From positions 62,001 through 126,000 of the forward strand of contig NZ_NPBF01000027.1 of assembly GCF_002272135.1 (NCBI RefSeq): DNA of 64,000 bases, written 5' to 3'. The first letter of the stretch is position 1. Each line of letters opens with the position of its first letter. The notes under the pieces are model-generated. The model was not told the origin of the DNA, searched no databases, and worked only from the letters and a program-made list of their open reading frames with translations. This document shows, in pieces, positions 54,789 to 62,994 of the stretch. The translations under genes and the position numbers were made by a program. This DNA comes from Virgibacillus sp. 7505. Lineage in GTDB: Bacteria > Bacillota > Bacilli > Bacillales > Amphibacillaceae.

Positions 54789-55732
54789 TGAGTCAGGAAA
54801 AATTACTTGAGATCAAAAATCTGAAGCAGCATTTCAAACTTGGAAGAAATAACGTCGTCAAAGCAGTAGATGGATTGACGTTTGATATTTATAAAGGAGA
54901 AACATTCGGACTTGTAGGCGAATCAGGCTGTGGTAAATCCACAACTGGCCGCTCCATCATCCGTCTGTACAACTCCACAGATGGTGAAGTGCTTTTCAAA
55001 GGAGAAAACGTCCAAGGAAAGAAAAATAAGTCTGAGTTGAAGAAATTCAACCGTCAGATGCAGATGATCTTCCAGGATCCGTATTCTTCCCTCAACCCGC
55101 GTATGACAGTTATGGATATCATTGCAGAAGGTATCGATATTCATGGCTTGGCAAAGAATGCCGAAGAACGAAAAGCAAAAGTGTACGAATTGCTTGAAAC
55201 AGTTGGTTTGAACAAAGAACACGCTAACCGTTATCCGCATGAATTCAGTGGCGGTCAGCGTCAGCGTCTTGGAATCGCCCGTGCCTTGGCAGTGGACCCG
55301 GAATTCATCATTGCCGATGAGCCGATTTCAGCACTTGATGTATCGATTCAGGCACAGGTGGTCAACTTGATGAAGCAGCTGCAGAAGGAAAAAGGCCTCA
55401 CTTACCTGTTCATCGCCCATGACCTTTCCATGGTTAAATACATCAGTGATCGTATCGGTGTTATGTACTTCGGTAAGTTAGTTGAGCTTGCTGATGCTGA
55501 GGAGCTTTATAAGAATCCGGTGCATCCATATACACGCTCTCTTCTTTCCGCGATTCCGCTTCCAGATCCAATTTACGAGCGCAATCGTAAACGTATCGTT
55601 TATGATCCAAGTCAGCATGATACAAGTGAAGAGCCGGAATTCCGTGAAATCAGCCCAAGACATTGGGTATTGTGCACCTCCAAAGAATTTGAGGAATACA
55701 AAAAAGAAAAACAAAATCCAGTTACAAATTAA
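54788..55732 (+). CDS. oppF: Oligopeptide ABC transporter ATPase OppF
   Basis: ATP-binding protein of 314 residues. Walker A GESGCGKSTTGR, signature FSGGQRQRLGIA and Walker B FIIADEPISALDVS are intact. The start ATG 54788 overlaps the oppD stop by one base. Last gene of the opp operon, closed by a strong terminator. Together OppD and OppF energise peptide import through OppBC. Confidence 0.96.
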   Translation: MSQEKLLEIKNLKQHFKLGRNNVVKAVDGLTFDIYKGETFGLVGESGCGKSTTGRSIIRLYNSTDGEVLFKGENVQGKKNKSELKKFNRQMQMIFQDPYSSLNPRMTVMDIIAEGIDIHGLAKNAEERKAKVYELLETVGLNKEHANRYPHEFSGGQRQRLGIARALAVDPEFIIADEPISALDVSIQAQVVNLMKQLQKEKGLTYLFIAHDLSMVKYISDRIGVMYFGKLVELADAEELYKNPVHPYTRSLLSAIPLPDPIYERNRKRIVYDPSQHDTSEEPEFREISPRHWVLCTSKEFEEYKKEKQNPVTN

Positions 55733-55738
55733 TAATCA

Positions 55739-55770
55739 AACCCGCAGCCAATGACTGCGGGTTTTTTTTG
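55739..55770 (+). terminator. Terminator of oppABCDF
   Basis: Perfect 9-bp stem AACCCGCAG / CTGCGGGTT with a seven-base loop and eight T residues. Confidence 0.93.
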
Positions 55771-55871
55771 TGCTGTATTAGGTTTGCTATATGAAAAATT
55801 AGGATAAGTAGGAAGAGGGGGTATAATCCGACATAAACTTGGCGATTTCGCAAGGGACTTGGTAAAACCGG

Positions 55872-55900
55872 TTTCATCTTCCAAATAACTCCCTTATAAT
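55872..55900 (+). promoter_or_regulatory. Promoter of the DUF4015 gene
   Basis: TTTCAT (55872-55877) and TATAAT (55895-55900) with a 17-bp spacer, 32 bp before the start codon. Confidence 0.6.
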
Positions 55901-55931
55901 GATATTAACTACCAAATAGGAGATTGATAGA

Positions 55932-57131
55932 ATGGGAAATTTTAAAAAGTCGATGATGACGGCTGCACTTGCTTTTACAGCGCTAATGCCCACAGCTGTC
56001 TTCGCAGCTGATGAAGGGGAACAATTGGAAGGAAAGCAGCTTACTGCCCGCTCCTCGACTGTAGATACGTATGAAGTACCGCAGGTGATGAAACGATTTA
56101 CATATTCATCCGATTTATCCTTTGAATATCCCGATGCTGTCAGAGGTATATATGTTACTGGACCTAGTGCAGGGGGAGCAAAATTCGACAGTTTAGTGAA
56201 GATGGTGGACGAGACAGATCTTAATGCAATGGTCATCGATATCAAAGACGATCATGGAAACATTACATACACGCCTGATGAAAAATCACCATATTATGAC
56301 ATAGCACAAAATTACATAGACGATCCGCAAAAGATGCTGGAGGAATTAGAAAAGCATAAGATCTACCCGATTGCGCGTATCGTGGTGTTCAAAGATACGT
56401 TATTAGCCGAGAAGAAGCCAGAGCTTTCCTTCCGCAACGCGGACGGCAGCGTATGGAAAAACGGACGAGGGGAAGCATTTGTCAGCCCATTCCAGCATGA
56501 AGTATGGGAATACAATGTCGAGCTGGCAAAAGAAGCAGCTATGATGGGCTTCCAGGAGATTCAGTTTGATTATGTCCGTTTCCCGGAAGGATTTGAAACA
56601 AAGGACGATGAACTGCAGTATGATCTGGGGGATTACACCGATGAAAAAACGGATAATGTACAGAAGCGTGTCAATGCCGTTACTGATTTTGTAGCTTATG
56701 CAAGAGAGGAATTATCCAACTATGATGTGCAGACATCAGTTGATATATTCGGCTACGCTGCAACTTTGGATGAAGCACCAGGAATCGGTCAGAACTTCTC
56801 CAAAATATCGTCCAATGTCGATGTCATTTCGTCGATGATATATCCGAGCCACTGGACGTCTTATTTTGGATTGGATGTTCCGAATGACCATCCGTATGAA
56901 TTAACGGCTGAATATGCCAAAGTAGAGAATGATGTATTAGGTAAGCTTGAGAATAAACCAGTATCAAGACCGTGGATTCAGGACTTTGAAGCGCCATGGG
57001 TATCTTCGAAACAATATGGCAAGCAAGAAGTAGAAGATCAAATCCGTGCGCTAAATGAGAATGGAATCGACGAATTTCTCATTTGGAATGCTGCAAATAA
57101 CTATACAGAAGGTGTCGATTTCACACCATGA
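55932..57131 (+). CDS. Secreted glycoside hydrolase-like protein (DUF4015)
   Basis: Exported protein of 399 residues. A signal peptide (about 1-25) ends in AVFAAD, with no lipobox. The rest is one DUF4015 TIM-barrel-type domain with AVRGIYVTGPSAGG, LNAMVIDIKDDHGNITY, IARIVVFKD, GFQEIQFDYVRFPEG and a C-terminal WNAANNY; acidic residues on strand ends (VIDIKDD, QFDYVRFPEG) are possible catalytic carboxylates. The substrate is unknown; a cell-wall or extracellular polysaccharide is plausible. The start ATG 55932 follows AGGAGATTGATAGA. It lies where B. subtilis has yjbB, so it is a lineage difference. Confidence 0.85.
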   Translation: MGNFKKSMMTAALAFTALMPTAVFAADEGEQLEGKQLTARSSTVDTYEVPQVMKRFTYSSDLSFEYPDAVRGIYVTGPSAGGAKFDSLVKMVDETDLNAMVIDIKDDHGNITYTPDEKSPYYDIAQNYIDDPQKMLEELEKHKIYPIARIVVFKDTLLAEKKPELSFRNADGSVWKNGRGEAFVSPFQHEVWEYNVELAKEAAMMGFQEIQFDYVRFPEGFETKDDELQYDLGDYTDEKTDNVQKRVNAVTDFVAYAREELSNYDVQTSVDIFGYAATLDEAPGIGQNFSKISSNVDVISSMIYPSHWTSYFGLDVPNDHPYELTAEYAKVENDVLGKLENKPVSRPWIQDFEAPWVSSKQYGKQEVEDQIRALNENGIDEFLIWNAANNYTEGVDFTP

Positions 57132-57137
57132 TCCGGA

Positions 57138-57168
57138 ACAGCCTCCCTTTTGGGAGGCTGTTTTGTTT
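57138..57168 (+). terminator. Terminator of the DUF4015 gene
   Basis: Perfect 9-bp stem CAGCCTCCC / GGGAGGCTG with loop TTTT and TTTTGTTT. Confidence 0.9.
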
Positions 57169-57223
57169 ATGGAGAGTGTTCGCGGGTATAACTATGTTAT
57201 CACGCCGCTGAAGGAGATGCCTT

Positions 57224-57814
57224 ATGAATTGGTATGAGAAATTAAGCAAATATTTTCCGATAGAAGAAATGAAATCGAAGGAGCATATGGAATTGCTCCT
57301 GAAAGAAAAAGCAGATGTATATTTCAAGGATGAGAGTGCTGATCATGTCCTGATGTATGCAGAGTTCGACCATTTTCTATTTATTGACTATGTGTATGTC
57401 TCCGCCAAAACGCGCGGAAAAGGCATTGGAGGTAAGCTGATTGATAAACTGAAGAAACGTGGAAAGCCGATTTTGCTGGAGGTGGAGCCACTTCAGTATG
57501 ATGATACAGATTCCGAGAAACGTCTCCGTTTCTATGAAAGACAAGGGTTCCAGCATGCCCAGACGATTGGATATAACCGTCGTTCCCTTGCCACAGCTGA
57601 GGAGAATCCAATGGAAATCCTCTATTGGGCGCCTAATGGGGAAACAGAGGAGGAGATATTTGACGCAATGCGGGACATGTACGAACTGATTCATACGTAC
57701 AAGGATAAACAGCTGTATGGTGAGGCCTATCAGACATCGGATGAAGTGCTGACATTTTCAAAGGATGCATCAAAGGATAGTATTTTTGATACGTTGAAAG
57801 AAAATGAGAAATAA
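57224..57814 (+). CDS. yjbC: GNAT-family acetyltransferase YjbC
   Basis: Protein of 196 residues with a GNAT domain (about residues 35-110); the acetyl-CoA loop is KTRGKGIGGKLIDKLKKRG near 64-82, followed by FYERQGF. A C-terminal extension (GETEEEIFDAMRDMYELIHTY) is typical of YjbC. The start ATG 57224 follows AAGGAGATGCCTT. In B. subtilis yjbC is upstream of spx and some transcripts cover both; here about 225 bp separate them. The acetylated substrate is unknown. Confidence 0.9.
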   Translation: MNWYEKLSKYFPIEEMKSKEHMELLLKEKADVYFKDESADHVLMYAEFDHFLFIDYVYVSAKTRGKGIGGKLIDKLKKRGKPILLEVEPLQYDDTDSEKRLRFYERQGFQHAQTIGYNRRSLATAEENPMEILYWAPNGETEEEIFDAMRDMYELIHTYKDKQLYGEAYQTSDEVLTFSKDASKDSIFDTLKENEK

Positions 57815-57918
57815 ATTATTAAAATGGGTTTCAAACCCTGCAGGCAGGGTAAACAGGAACCATAACAACGTTGCATACGTATATTTGTGTAAAAACTGTG
57901 GTATCTTTCAGGAAGTCT

Positions 57919-57946
57919 TTTAATAACTTGACCACTGTAGTATACT
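57919..57946 (+). promoter_or_regulatory. Predicted promoter of spx
   Basis: TTTAAT (57919-57924) and TATACT (57941-57946) with a 16-bp spacer, about 95 bases before the spx start. A nearby TTGACC (57928) with TACATA is an alternative. Confidence 0.5.
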
Positions 57947-57965
57947 TGTACATAGAGAGATTAAA

Positions 57966-57980
57966 TTAAAATTATTTTAA
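57966..57980 (+). promoter_or_regulatory. PerR-box-like palindrome in the spx leader
   Basis: TTAAAATTATTTTAA matches the PerR consensus TTATAATTATTATAA at 13 of 15 positions and lies just downstream of the predicted start. In B. subtilis a spx promoter is repressed by PerR and YodB from sites downstream of the promoter. Confidence 0.5.
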
Positions 57981-58040
57981 ATAAAATCTTTCCATGGGCA
58001 AAGAAATAGAAACATATTCTGTATTGAGGAGTGAAGTTTA

Positions 58041-58436
58041 ATGGTAACACTTTATACCTCACCAAGTTGTACATCTTGCCGCAAAGCTAAAGCTTGGTTA
58101 GAAGAGCACGATATTCCGTTCACAGAGAGGAACATCTTCTCCGAGACATTATCACTTGATGAAATCAAGGAAATCCTGCGTATGACAGAAGATGGTACAG
58201 ATGAAATCATCTCTACTCGCTCGAAGGTTTTCCAAAGCCTAAATATGAACTTAGATCAATTACCATTGAAGAAGTTATATAGCTTGATTCAAGAAAACCC
58301 AGGTCTTTTGCGACGTCCAATCATCCTTGATGAGAAACGTTTGCAGGTAGGCTATAACGAGGATGAAATTCGCCGCTTCTTGCCAAGAACCGTGCGTACT
58401 TTCCAGTTGCGTGAAGCACAGCGTATGGTCAACTGA
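58041..58436 (+). CDS. spx: Transcriptional regulator Spx
   Basis: Global thiol-stress regulator of 131 residues, nearly identical in pattern to B. subtilis Spx. The redox CxxC is in [13 protein letters not shown] (residues 10 and 13). The [11 protein letters not shown] and [26 protein letters not shown] regions bind RNA polymerase alpha subunits. Spx redirects polymerase to thiol-homeostasis genes and is degraded by ClpXP with SpxH, whose gene lies at the right edge. The start ATG 58041 follows AGGAGTGAAGTTTA. It is monocistronic with a strong terminator. Confidence 0.97.
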   Translation: MVTLYTSPSCTSCRKAKAWLEEHDIPFTERNIFSETLSLDEIKEILRMTEDGTDEIISTRSKVFQSLNMNLDQLPLKKLYSLIQENPGLLRRPIILDEKRLQVGYNEDEIRRFLPRTVRTFQLREAQRMVN

Positions 58437-58449
58437 CCTTATACAAACA

Positions 58450-58486
58450 AAGGACGCAGATCCATTGGATCTGCGTCCTTTTTCTT
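58450..58486 (+). terminator. Terminator of spx
   Basis: Perfect 14-bp stem AAGGACGCAGATCC / GGATCTGCGTCCTT with loop ATT, then TTTCTTT. Confidence 0.92.
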
Positions 58487-58665
58487 TCCAGCTGCCCTTG
58501 GATGACAAATTATCTGAAATGCGCTACAATGGACAGAATCCTTCTAAGGTCATTCGCCTTTTTTCGGCAATATTAAGCCTTTCTGTTTTCCATACGGAAG
58601 GATTTATCATAAAATAGAAATACACACAGAAAAAGTTAGATTGAGGGTAAGGGAATACGGGAAGT

Positions 58666-58702
58666 GTAAAGGCAAGAGGGCGTTTTTCACCTGCCACTTT
58701 AC
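58666..58702 (+). promoter_or_regulatory. Leader hairpin just before the mecA ribosome binding site
   Basis: GTAAAGGCA (58666-58674) pairs with TGCCaCTTTAC (58692-58702) with one bulged base, ending one base before TGGAGGGAG. The rest of 58487-58665 shows nothing but AT-rich promoter-like sequence. Confidence 0.4.
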
Positions 58703-58719
58703 TGGAGGGAGAGAAAACC

Positions 58720-59391
58720 ATGGAAATAGAAAGAATAAATGAGAATACAATCAAATTTTATATATCTTATATAGATATTGAAGATCGCGGCTTCGATAAA
58801 GAAGATATCTGGTATAACCGTGAAAGAAGTGAGCAATTGTTCTGGCAGATGATGGATGAAGTCAATTATAAAGAAGACTTCAGCGTTGATGGTCCGCTTT
58901 GGATTCAAGTGCAGGCCATGGATAAAGGATTGGAAATCGTCGTAACAAAGGCTCAGCTATCAAAAGATGGAGAAAGCTTAGAGCTGAATGTGGATGATAA
59001 AACGATCCAATCCTCTGTAGAGGAAAAAGTCGAATCTGTTCTGGAAGAGAAATTCGGCTCACATCAGCAAGATGGAGAAGAAGAGGATGAGGAGGAGTTG
59101 TCCTTCGTCATTCAATTCCGAGACTTTGAGGACGTCATTCAGCTCAGCCACTACTTCGAAGAGACGTATGGCATAGAGAACAGATTATTCCATTATAAAG
59201 ACAGATACATGCTTTATGTGGAATTCGATGATTCGGTACTTGGAGATGATGAGCAGGAAGATGTTCTAAGTCAGATACTTGAATTCGGCTATGATTCCCA
59301 AACAACGATTTATCGATTGGAAGAATACGGCAAGGTGATATTCGCTGAAGACGCACTTACTAACGTGAAGCAATACTTCCCTCGTAAATAG
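58720..59391 (+). CDS. mecA: ClpC adaptor protein MecA
   Basis: Adaptor of 223 residues. The N-terminal domain (about 1-80; MEIERINENTIKFYISYIDIEDRGF) binds targets such as ComK and ComS, a variable acidic linker (GEEEDEEELS, near 115-125) follows, and the C-terminal domain (about 125-223) binds and activates ClpC. The target comK is in this window. The start ATG 58720 follows TGGAGGGAGAGAAAACC. It is followed by a terminator. Confidence 0.95.
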   Translation: MEIERINENTIKFYISYIDIEDRGFDKEDIWYNRERSEQLFWQMMDEVNYKEDFSVDGPLWIQVQAMDKGLEIVVTKAQLSKDGESLELNVDDKTIQSSVEEKVESVLEEKFGSHQQDGEEEDEEELSFVIQFRDFEDVIQLSHYFEETYGIENRLFHYKDRYMLYVEFDDSVLGDDEQEDVLSQILEFGYDSQTTIYRLEEYGKVIFAEDALTNVKQYFPRK

Positions 59392-59420
59392 ACATTCATT
59401 ACAGAATGTCTATTTTTTTG
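59390..59420 (+). terminator. Terminator of mecA
   Basis: Perfect 8-bp stem AGACATTC / GAATGTCT with a six-base loop, then ATTTTTTT; the stem begins within the stop codon. Confidence 0.88.
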
Positions 59421-59499
59421 TGCTTAAAATTGCTTTTTTGATTAGTTTACCAGCACTGAATGTTTCCTGATATATACTAGCCTCAAGGAGGTGATAGCT

Positions 59500-60606
59500 A
59501 TGTTGCAGGCGCAGTTGGAGGATGGAAGATTAATCCTGCTTGCTGCACATCGTAAAGAGCAAATCCATGATTTCAAAAAGCAGCGTTTTCTCTGTCCTGC
59601 CTGCAGAAAGTCAGTCATCATAAGGGCTGGCAAGAAATTGATTCCTCATTTTGCCCATGAGCAAATCCACGATTGCGAGCTGAATAGAACCGGGGAAAGT
59701 TTATACCATATGCGAGGTAAGCTCCAGCTGTTCCGTTGGCTTACTAAGCAAGGCTACACTGTTAAATTGGAGCAATGTCTTAAAGATTCCGCTAGACGCC
59801 CAGACTTGCTGCTTCGTACCGCTGGAGGAAAAGAGCTGGCAATAGAATATCAATGTGCAGCCATATCGGATGAAGAGCTGCTGCGGCGCAATGAGACATA
59901 CGAACGTAATGGAGTAATGCCTATATGGATCCTGGGCGGAAACAGGTTGAATCGTACATCTGCTTATATGCTCGACTTGCCAAAAAGGGAACAGCGCTTC
60001 TTGACCCAATATAAGCAGAACATGCCATTGCAGATGTTATATTATTGCTCGGACAGTAAAACATTTTGTAACGTCCAACACATTCTCCTCACTGGAAAAA
60101 AACAGACAGTTGGTCAGTTCTTTTTCCGCCCTCTTTCTAATTTACTCTTTCCTCATTTATTCCAAGTTCTCCCTCAAAATGTTGGAGAAACACATAAGAT
60201 GTGGCAAAGTATCCAAGCAAGAGCGGTAGCGAGGCCGCTCACATATGCTCCTGCTTCTATTAAACGCTGGGTGATGCGCTTGTATGAAGCAGGGTTGCTT
60301 CTTCAAGATATACCGCTGTCTGTTTTACAGCCTGTTGAAACTCAATATCAGATGTCTGTAACGCCATATATTTGGCAGACGGATTTGTGGCTTGAGCAAT
60401 TAGATCAAATATCTGTCATGGAAAGCGTATCTCTCAATCGGCTGAAGTATGCCTGCAGGAAATGGGAAGCCGTTACAATACCTTTTGCCGTGCCTATCAG
60501 TACGCATCCGGCGGAATCGTATATGCAGCGTCTATGCCAGCTCGGATGGTTTGAGCAAATTAATGCTGATACCTTCGTGAAGAAAAAGGTATTATCTCTA
60601 TTTTGA
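59500..60606 (+). CDS. coiA: Competence protein CoiA
   Basis: Protein of 368 residues involved in DNA uptake and recombination during transformation; it appears in the CoiA family by its N-terminal zinc-ribbon-like RFLCPACRKSVIIRAGKKLIPHFAH. The nuclease-like domain has DSARRPDLLLRTAGGKELAIEYQCAAIS near residues 100-127, which fits a PD-(D/E)XK core (Asp then Glu-Gln). The rest of the C-terminal half is poorly conserved. The start is ATG 59500, eight bases after AAGGAGG; an in-frame GTG at 59491 is not used. It lies between mecA and pepF as in B. subtilis (yjbF). Confidence 0.9.
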   Translation: MLQAQLEDGRLILLAAHRKEQIHDFKKQRFLCPACRKSVIIRAGKKLIPHFAHEQIHDCELNRTGESLYHMRGKLQLFRWLTKQGYTVKLEQCLKDSARRPDLLLRTAGGKELAIEYQCAAISDEELLRRNETYERNGVMPIWILGGNRLNRTSAYMLDLPKREQRFLTQYKQNMPLQMLYYCSDSKTFCNVQHILLTGKKQTVGQFFFRPLSNLLFPHLFQVLPQNVGETHKMWQSIQARAVARPLTYAPASIKRWVMRLYEAGLLLQDIPLSVLQPVETQYQMSVTPYIWQTDLWLEQLDQISVMESVSLNRLKYACRKWEAVTIPFAVPISTHPAESYMQRLCQLGWFEQINADTFVKKKVLSLF

Positions 60607-60746
60607 GGTAAATTCTTCGCATGATTCTCTTGCTTTTATATATAATATAAGAGAGAAAATGCTTATAGTTGAAGGATTTTCCCGGCTACTATACGAAATA
60701 GTTAATTGGAACAGAAATAGGTAAGCAGCATTGGAGGAGGATGTTC

Positions 60747-62558
60747 GTGTCAAAATCAGCTAAATCTTTACCAAAACGAAGTGAGGTACCAGTAGAAAAA
60801 ACGTGGAACCTTGAAAATATATTTGCGACAGATGAACTGTGGGAGGAAGAGCGTAAATCATTGGCTGAGGACGGAGATAAAATCTCAGCGTTCCAAGGCA
60901 AGCTTGATGAGTCCGCAGACACTTTGTATGAGATGTTCAAGCTGCAGGATGAGCTGTCTGAGCGTATCGGCAAGCTTTATACATACGCACATATGCGTTA
61001 TGACCAGGATACGACGAACGGGCATTATCAGGCACTGCAATCAAAGGCGGAGCTATTGATTACGCAGATCTCAAGCAAAATGAGCTATATTGTTCCGGAA
61101 TTACTTGCAATTGACGAGAGCCGTATCCAATCGTTCCTGAAAGAGAACGATGATCTTAAGGTGTACGAGCATACCCTGAACGAAATAAGCCGTCAGCGTG
61201 CGCATGTGCTGTCTGAAAAGGAAGAGACATTACTTGCACAGGCTTCCGAAGTTACCGATAATGGCTCTGCTACATTCGGTATGCTTAACAACGCCGATTT
61301 GACTTTCCCAAGCATCAAGAATGAAGAAGGGGAAGAAGTGGATGTGACACACGGTCGTTATGTCACATTCCTGGAGTCGAAAGATCAGCGTGTACGCCGG
61401 GATGCATTCAAGTCCATGTACGATACTTTCGGTCAATTCCGCAATACTTTTGCCTCTACTCTTTCAGGTACAGTGAAGAAGAATAACTTCTACGCAAAAG
61501 TAAGGAATTATGAGTCAGCACGTCAGTCTGCACTGGATAATAATAAAATTCCAGAACAGGTTTATGATAACCTCGTAGATGCAGTCAATGAGCGTTTACC
61601 ACTGCTGCACCGTTATGTGGAACTCCGCAAGAAGGTGTTGGGCATTGACGATTTGCATATGTATGATCTTTATACGCCGCTAGTGAAAGATGTCGACATG
61701 AAGGTGACATATGACGAAGCGAAGGATTATGTCCTTAAAGGACTCGAGCCATTAGGTGAGGAATATCAGTCTATCCTGAAGGAAGGCTTCGAGAACCGCT
61801 GGGTTGATGTGGAGGAGAATAAAGGTAAACGCAGTGGTGCCTACTCATCTGGCGCATATGGCACAAATCCTTATATCCTGATGAACTGGCAGGATAACGT
61901 CAACAATCTGTTCACTTTGGCTCATGAATTCGGTCATTCGGTCCATAGCTATTATACACGCAAAAATCAGCCATACCGATATGGTAACTATTCCATCTTT
62001 GTTGCTGAGGTTGCATCTACATGCAATGAAGCTTTGCTGAATGAATATATGATCAATAATGTGGATGATGAGCAGGAGAAGCTGTATTTGCTGAATCACT
62101 TCCTCGAGGGCTTCCGCGGCACAGTTTTCCGTCAAACTATGTTTGCTGAATTTGAGCATATGATTCATAAGCATCAGCAGGACGGCGAAGTGCTCACAGC
62201 CGAGAATCTGACATCCATGTATTATGATTTGAATAAGAAATACTTTGGTGATGGTTTGACTATCGATGAGGAAATTGGATTGGAATGGGCACGTATTCCT
62301 CATTTCTATTACAATTACTATGTGTATCAATACGCTACAGGCTACGCAGCTGCTACTGCACTATCAGCTAAGATCCTTGAAGAGGGAGAGCCTGCTGTCG
62401 AAAAATATGTAGGTTTCTTGAAGGCTGGAAGCAGCGATTATCCAATTGAGGTACTGAAGTCTGCTGGAGTAGATATGACAGATAAACAAACTATTCTTTC
62501 TGCACTTGATGTATTCGAGGCGAAGCTTGACGAAATGGAAAAACTATTGCAGAAGTAA
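60747..62558 (+). CDS. pepF: Oligoendopeptidase F (PepF)
   Basis: M3 family zinc metallopeptidase of 603 residues that cleaves small cytosolic peptides. The HExxH motif is LAHEFGHSVHSYYT with His near residue 393, and the third ligand lies in the EVASTCNEALLNEYM segment (about 415). I use the GTG at 60747, six bases after GGAGGAGG; an ATG at 60741 touches that site. Upstream AT-rich DNA between 60607 and 60740 could hold the promoter, including TATAATATAAG at about 60642. Cleaves peptides imported by systems such as Opp, encoded nearby. Confidence 0.93.
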   Translation: MSKSAKSLPKRSEVPVEKTWNLENIFATDELWEEERKSLAEDGDKISAFQGKLDESADTLYEMFKLQDELSERIGKLYTYAHMRYDQDTTNGHYQALQSKAELLITQISSKMSYIVPELLAIDESRIQSFLKENDDLKVYEHTLNEISRQRAHVLSEKEETLLAQASEVTDNGSATFGMLNNADLTFPSIKNEEGEEVDVTHGRYVTFLESKDQRVRRDAFKSMYDTFGQFRNTFASTLSGTVKKNNFYAKVRNYESARQSALDNNKIPEQVYDNLVDAVNERLPLLHRYVELRKKVLGIDDLHMYDLYTPLVKDVDMKVTYDEAKDYVLKGLEPLGEEYQSILKEGFENRWVDVEENKGKRSGAYSSGAYGTNPYILMNWQDNVNNLFTLAHEFGHSVHSYYTRKNQPYRYGNYSIFVAEVASTCNEALLNEYMINNVDDEQEKLYLLNHFLEGFRGTVFRQTMFAEFEHMIHKHQQDGEVLTAENLTSMYYDLNKKYFGDGLTIDEEIGLEWARIPHFYYNYYVYQYATGYAAATALSAKILEEGEPAVEKYVGFLKAGSSDYPIEVLKSAGVDMTDKQTILSALDVFEAKLDEMEKLLQK

Positions 62559-62562
62559 AAAG

Positions 62563-62592
62563 AAAGCCGACGCTAACGCGTCGGTTTTTTCA
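62563..62592. terminator. Bidirectional terminator after pepF
   Basis: Perfect stem CCGACGC / GCGTCGG with loop TAAC, then six T residues. The stop of the minus-strand small gene lies in it. Confidence 0.85.
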
Positions 62593-62758
62593 TGCCTTTG
62601 AATGTTCTTCTTCTTGTAAAGAAAAAACATGCAGCCAGTAAGGATAAAAATAACAAAGGCAACGTAATCGCCAAGGAAACGAAATGCAGCATACCGAGAA
62701 TATTGAAACATAAAGCAAAGATGACCCAGGCGATCAACAGGATTCCGATTCCTTTCAT
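62573..62758 (-). CDS. Small two-helix membrane protein, possibly Rex-controlled
   Basis: Protein of 61 residues with two hydrophobic helices (about 3-24 and 29-50) and a basic tail (RRRTFKGMKKP). The start ATG 62758 follows GGAGGTGGTACA, a strong site; the upstream ATGs are less likely. No family recognised. Upstream on the same strand lie a promoter-like TTGTTT-17-TATAAT and two Rex-type palindromes, one of them in the promoter spacer. If real, the protein would be made when the NADH/NAD ratio is high, as under oxygen limitation. Function unknown. Confidence 0.75.
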   Translation of the reverse strand: MKGIGILLIAWVIFALCFNILGMLHFVSLAITLPLLFLSLLAACFFFTRRRTFKGMKKPTR

Positions 62759-62830
62759 TGTACCACCTCCGACTATCATCACTTTATGCAGGCCTGGAAA
62801 AGACTAGACTAAGTGAGCTTGTGACTTTTT

Positions 62831-62846
62831 TGTGAAATTGTGCACA
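62831..62846 (-). promoter_or_regulatory. Second Rex-like operator
   Basis: TGTGA-N6-GCACA; with flanks it matches TTGTGAA-N4-TTCACAA at 12 of 14 positions. It lies about 27-42 bases downstream of the predicted start, 57 bp centre to centre from the other site. Confidence 0.45.
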
Positions 62847-62879
62847 TAATAGTTGCCATCTATCAATGTGATATGGTAC

Positions 62880-62908
62880 ATTATATTTGTGAGAAACATC
62901 ACAAACAA
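62880..62908 (-). promoter_or_regulatory. Promoter of the small membrane protein gene
   Basis: Minus-strand TTGTTT (62908-62903) and TATAAT (62885-62880) with a 17-bp spacer. A Rex-like palindrome (62887-62904) fills the spacer. Confidence 0.5.
62887..62904 (-). promoter_or_regulatory. Rex-like operator overlapping the promoter
   Basis: TTGTGA-GAAACA-TCACAA: both 6-base arms are perfect and the spacing equals the Rex consensus TTGTGAA-N4-TTCACAA (12 of 14). It also fits a CRP/FNR site (TGTGA-N6-TCACA), so the cognate regulator is not certain. Confidence 0.55.
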
Positions 62909-62963
62909 GTCCCCTTTGTTTGGATTATTGTTCTCCCATCCCCTCAGTAGAAGTTATACATGC

Positions 62964-62994
62964 AAAAAGGTCTGCCGAAAGGCAGGCCTTTTTG
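62964..62994. terminator. Terminator after the hypothetical gene at 62995
   Basis: Stem AAAAAGGtCTGCC / GGCAGgCCTTTTT with loop GAAA, with only a G-T type mismatch, flanked by A and T runs. Confidence 0.88.

Noticed and set aside
57815-57850. Hairpin ACCCTGC / GCAGGGT after yjbC as a terminator
   Set aside because: It is not followed by a T run; it might be an RNA structure but the evidence is too thin to call it.
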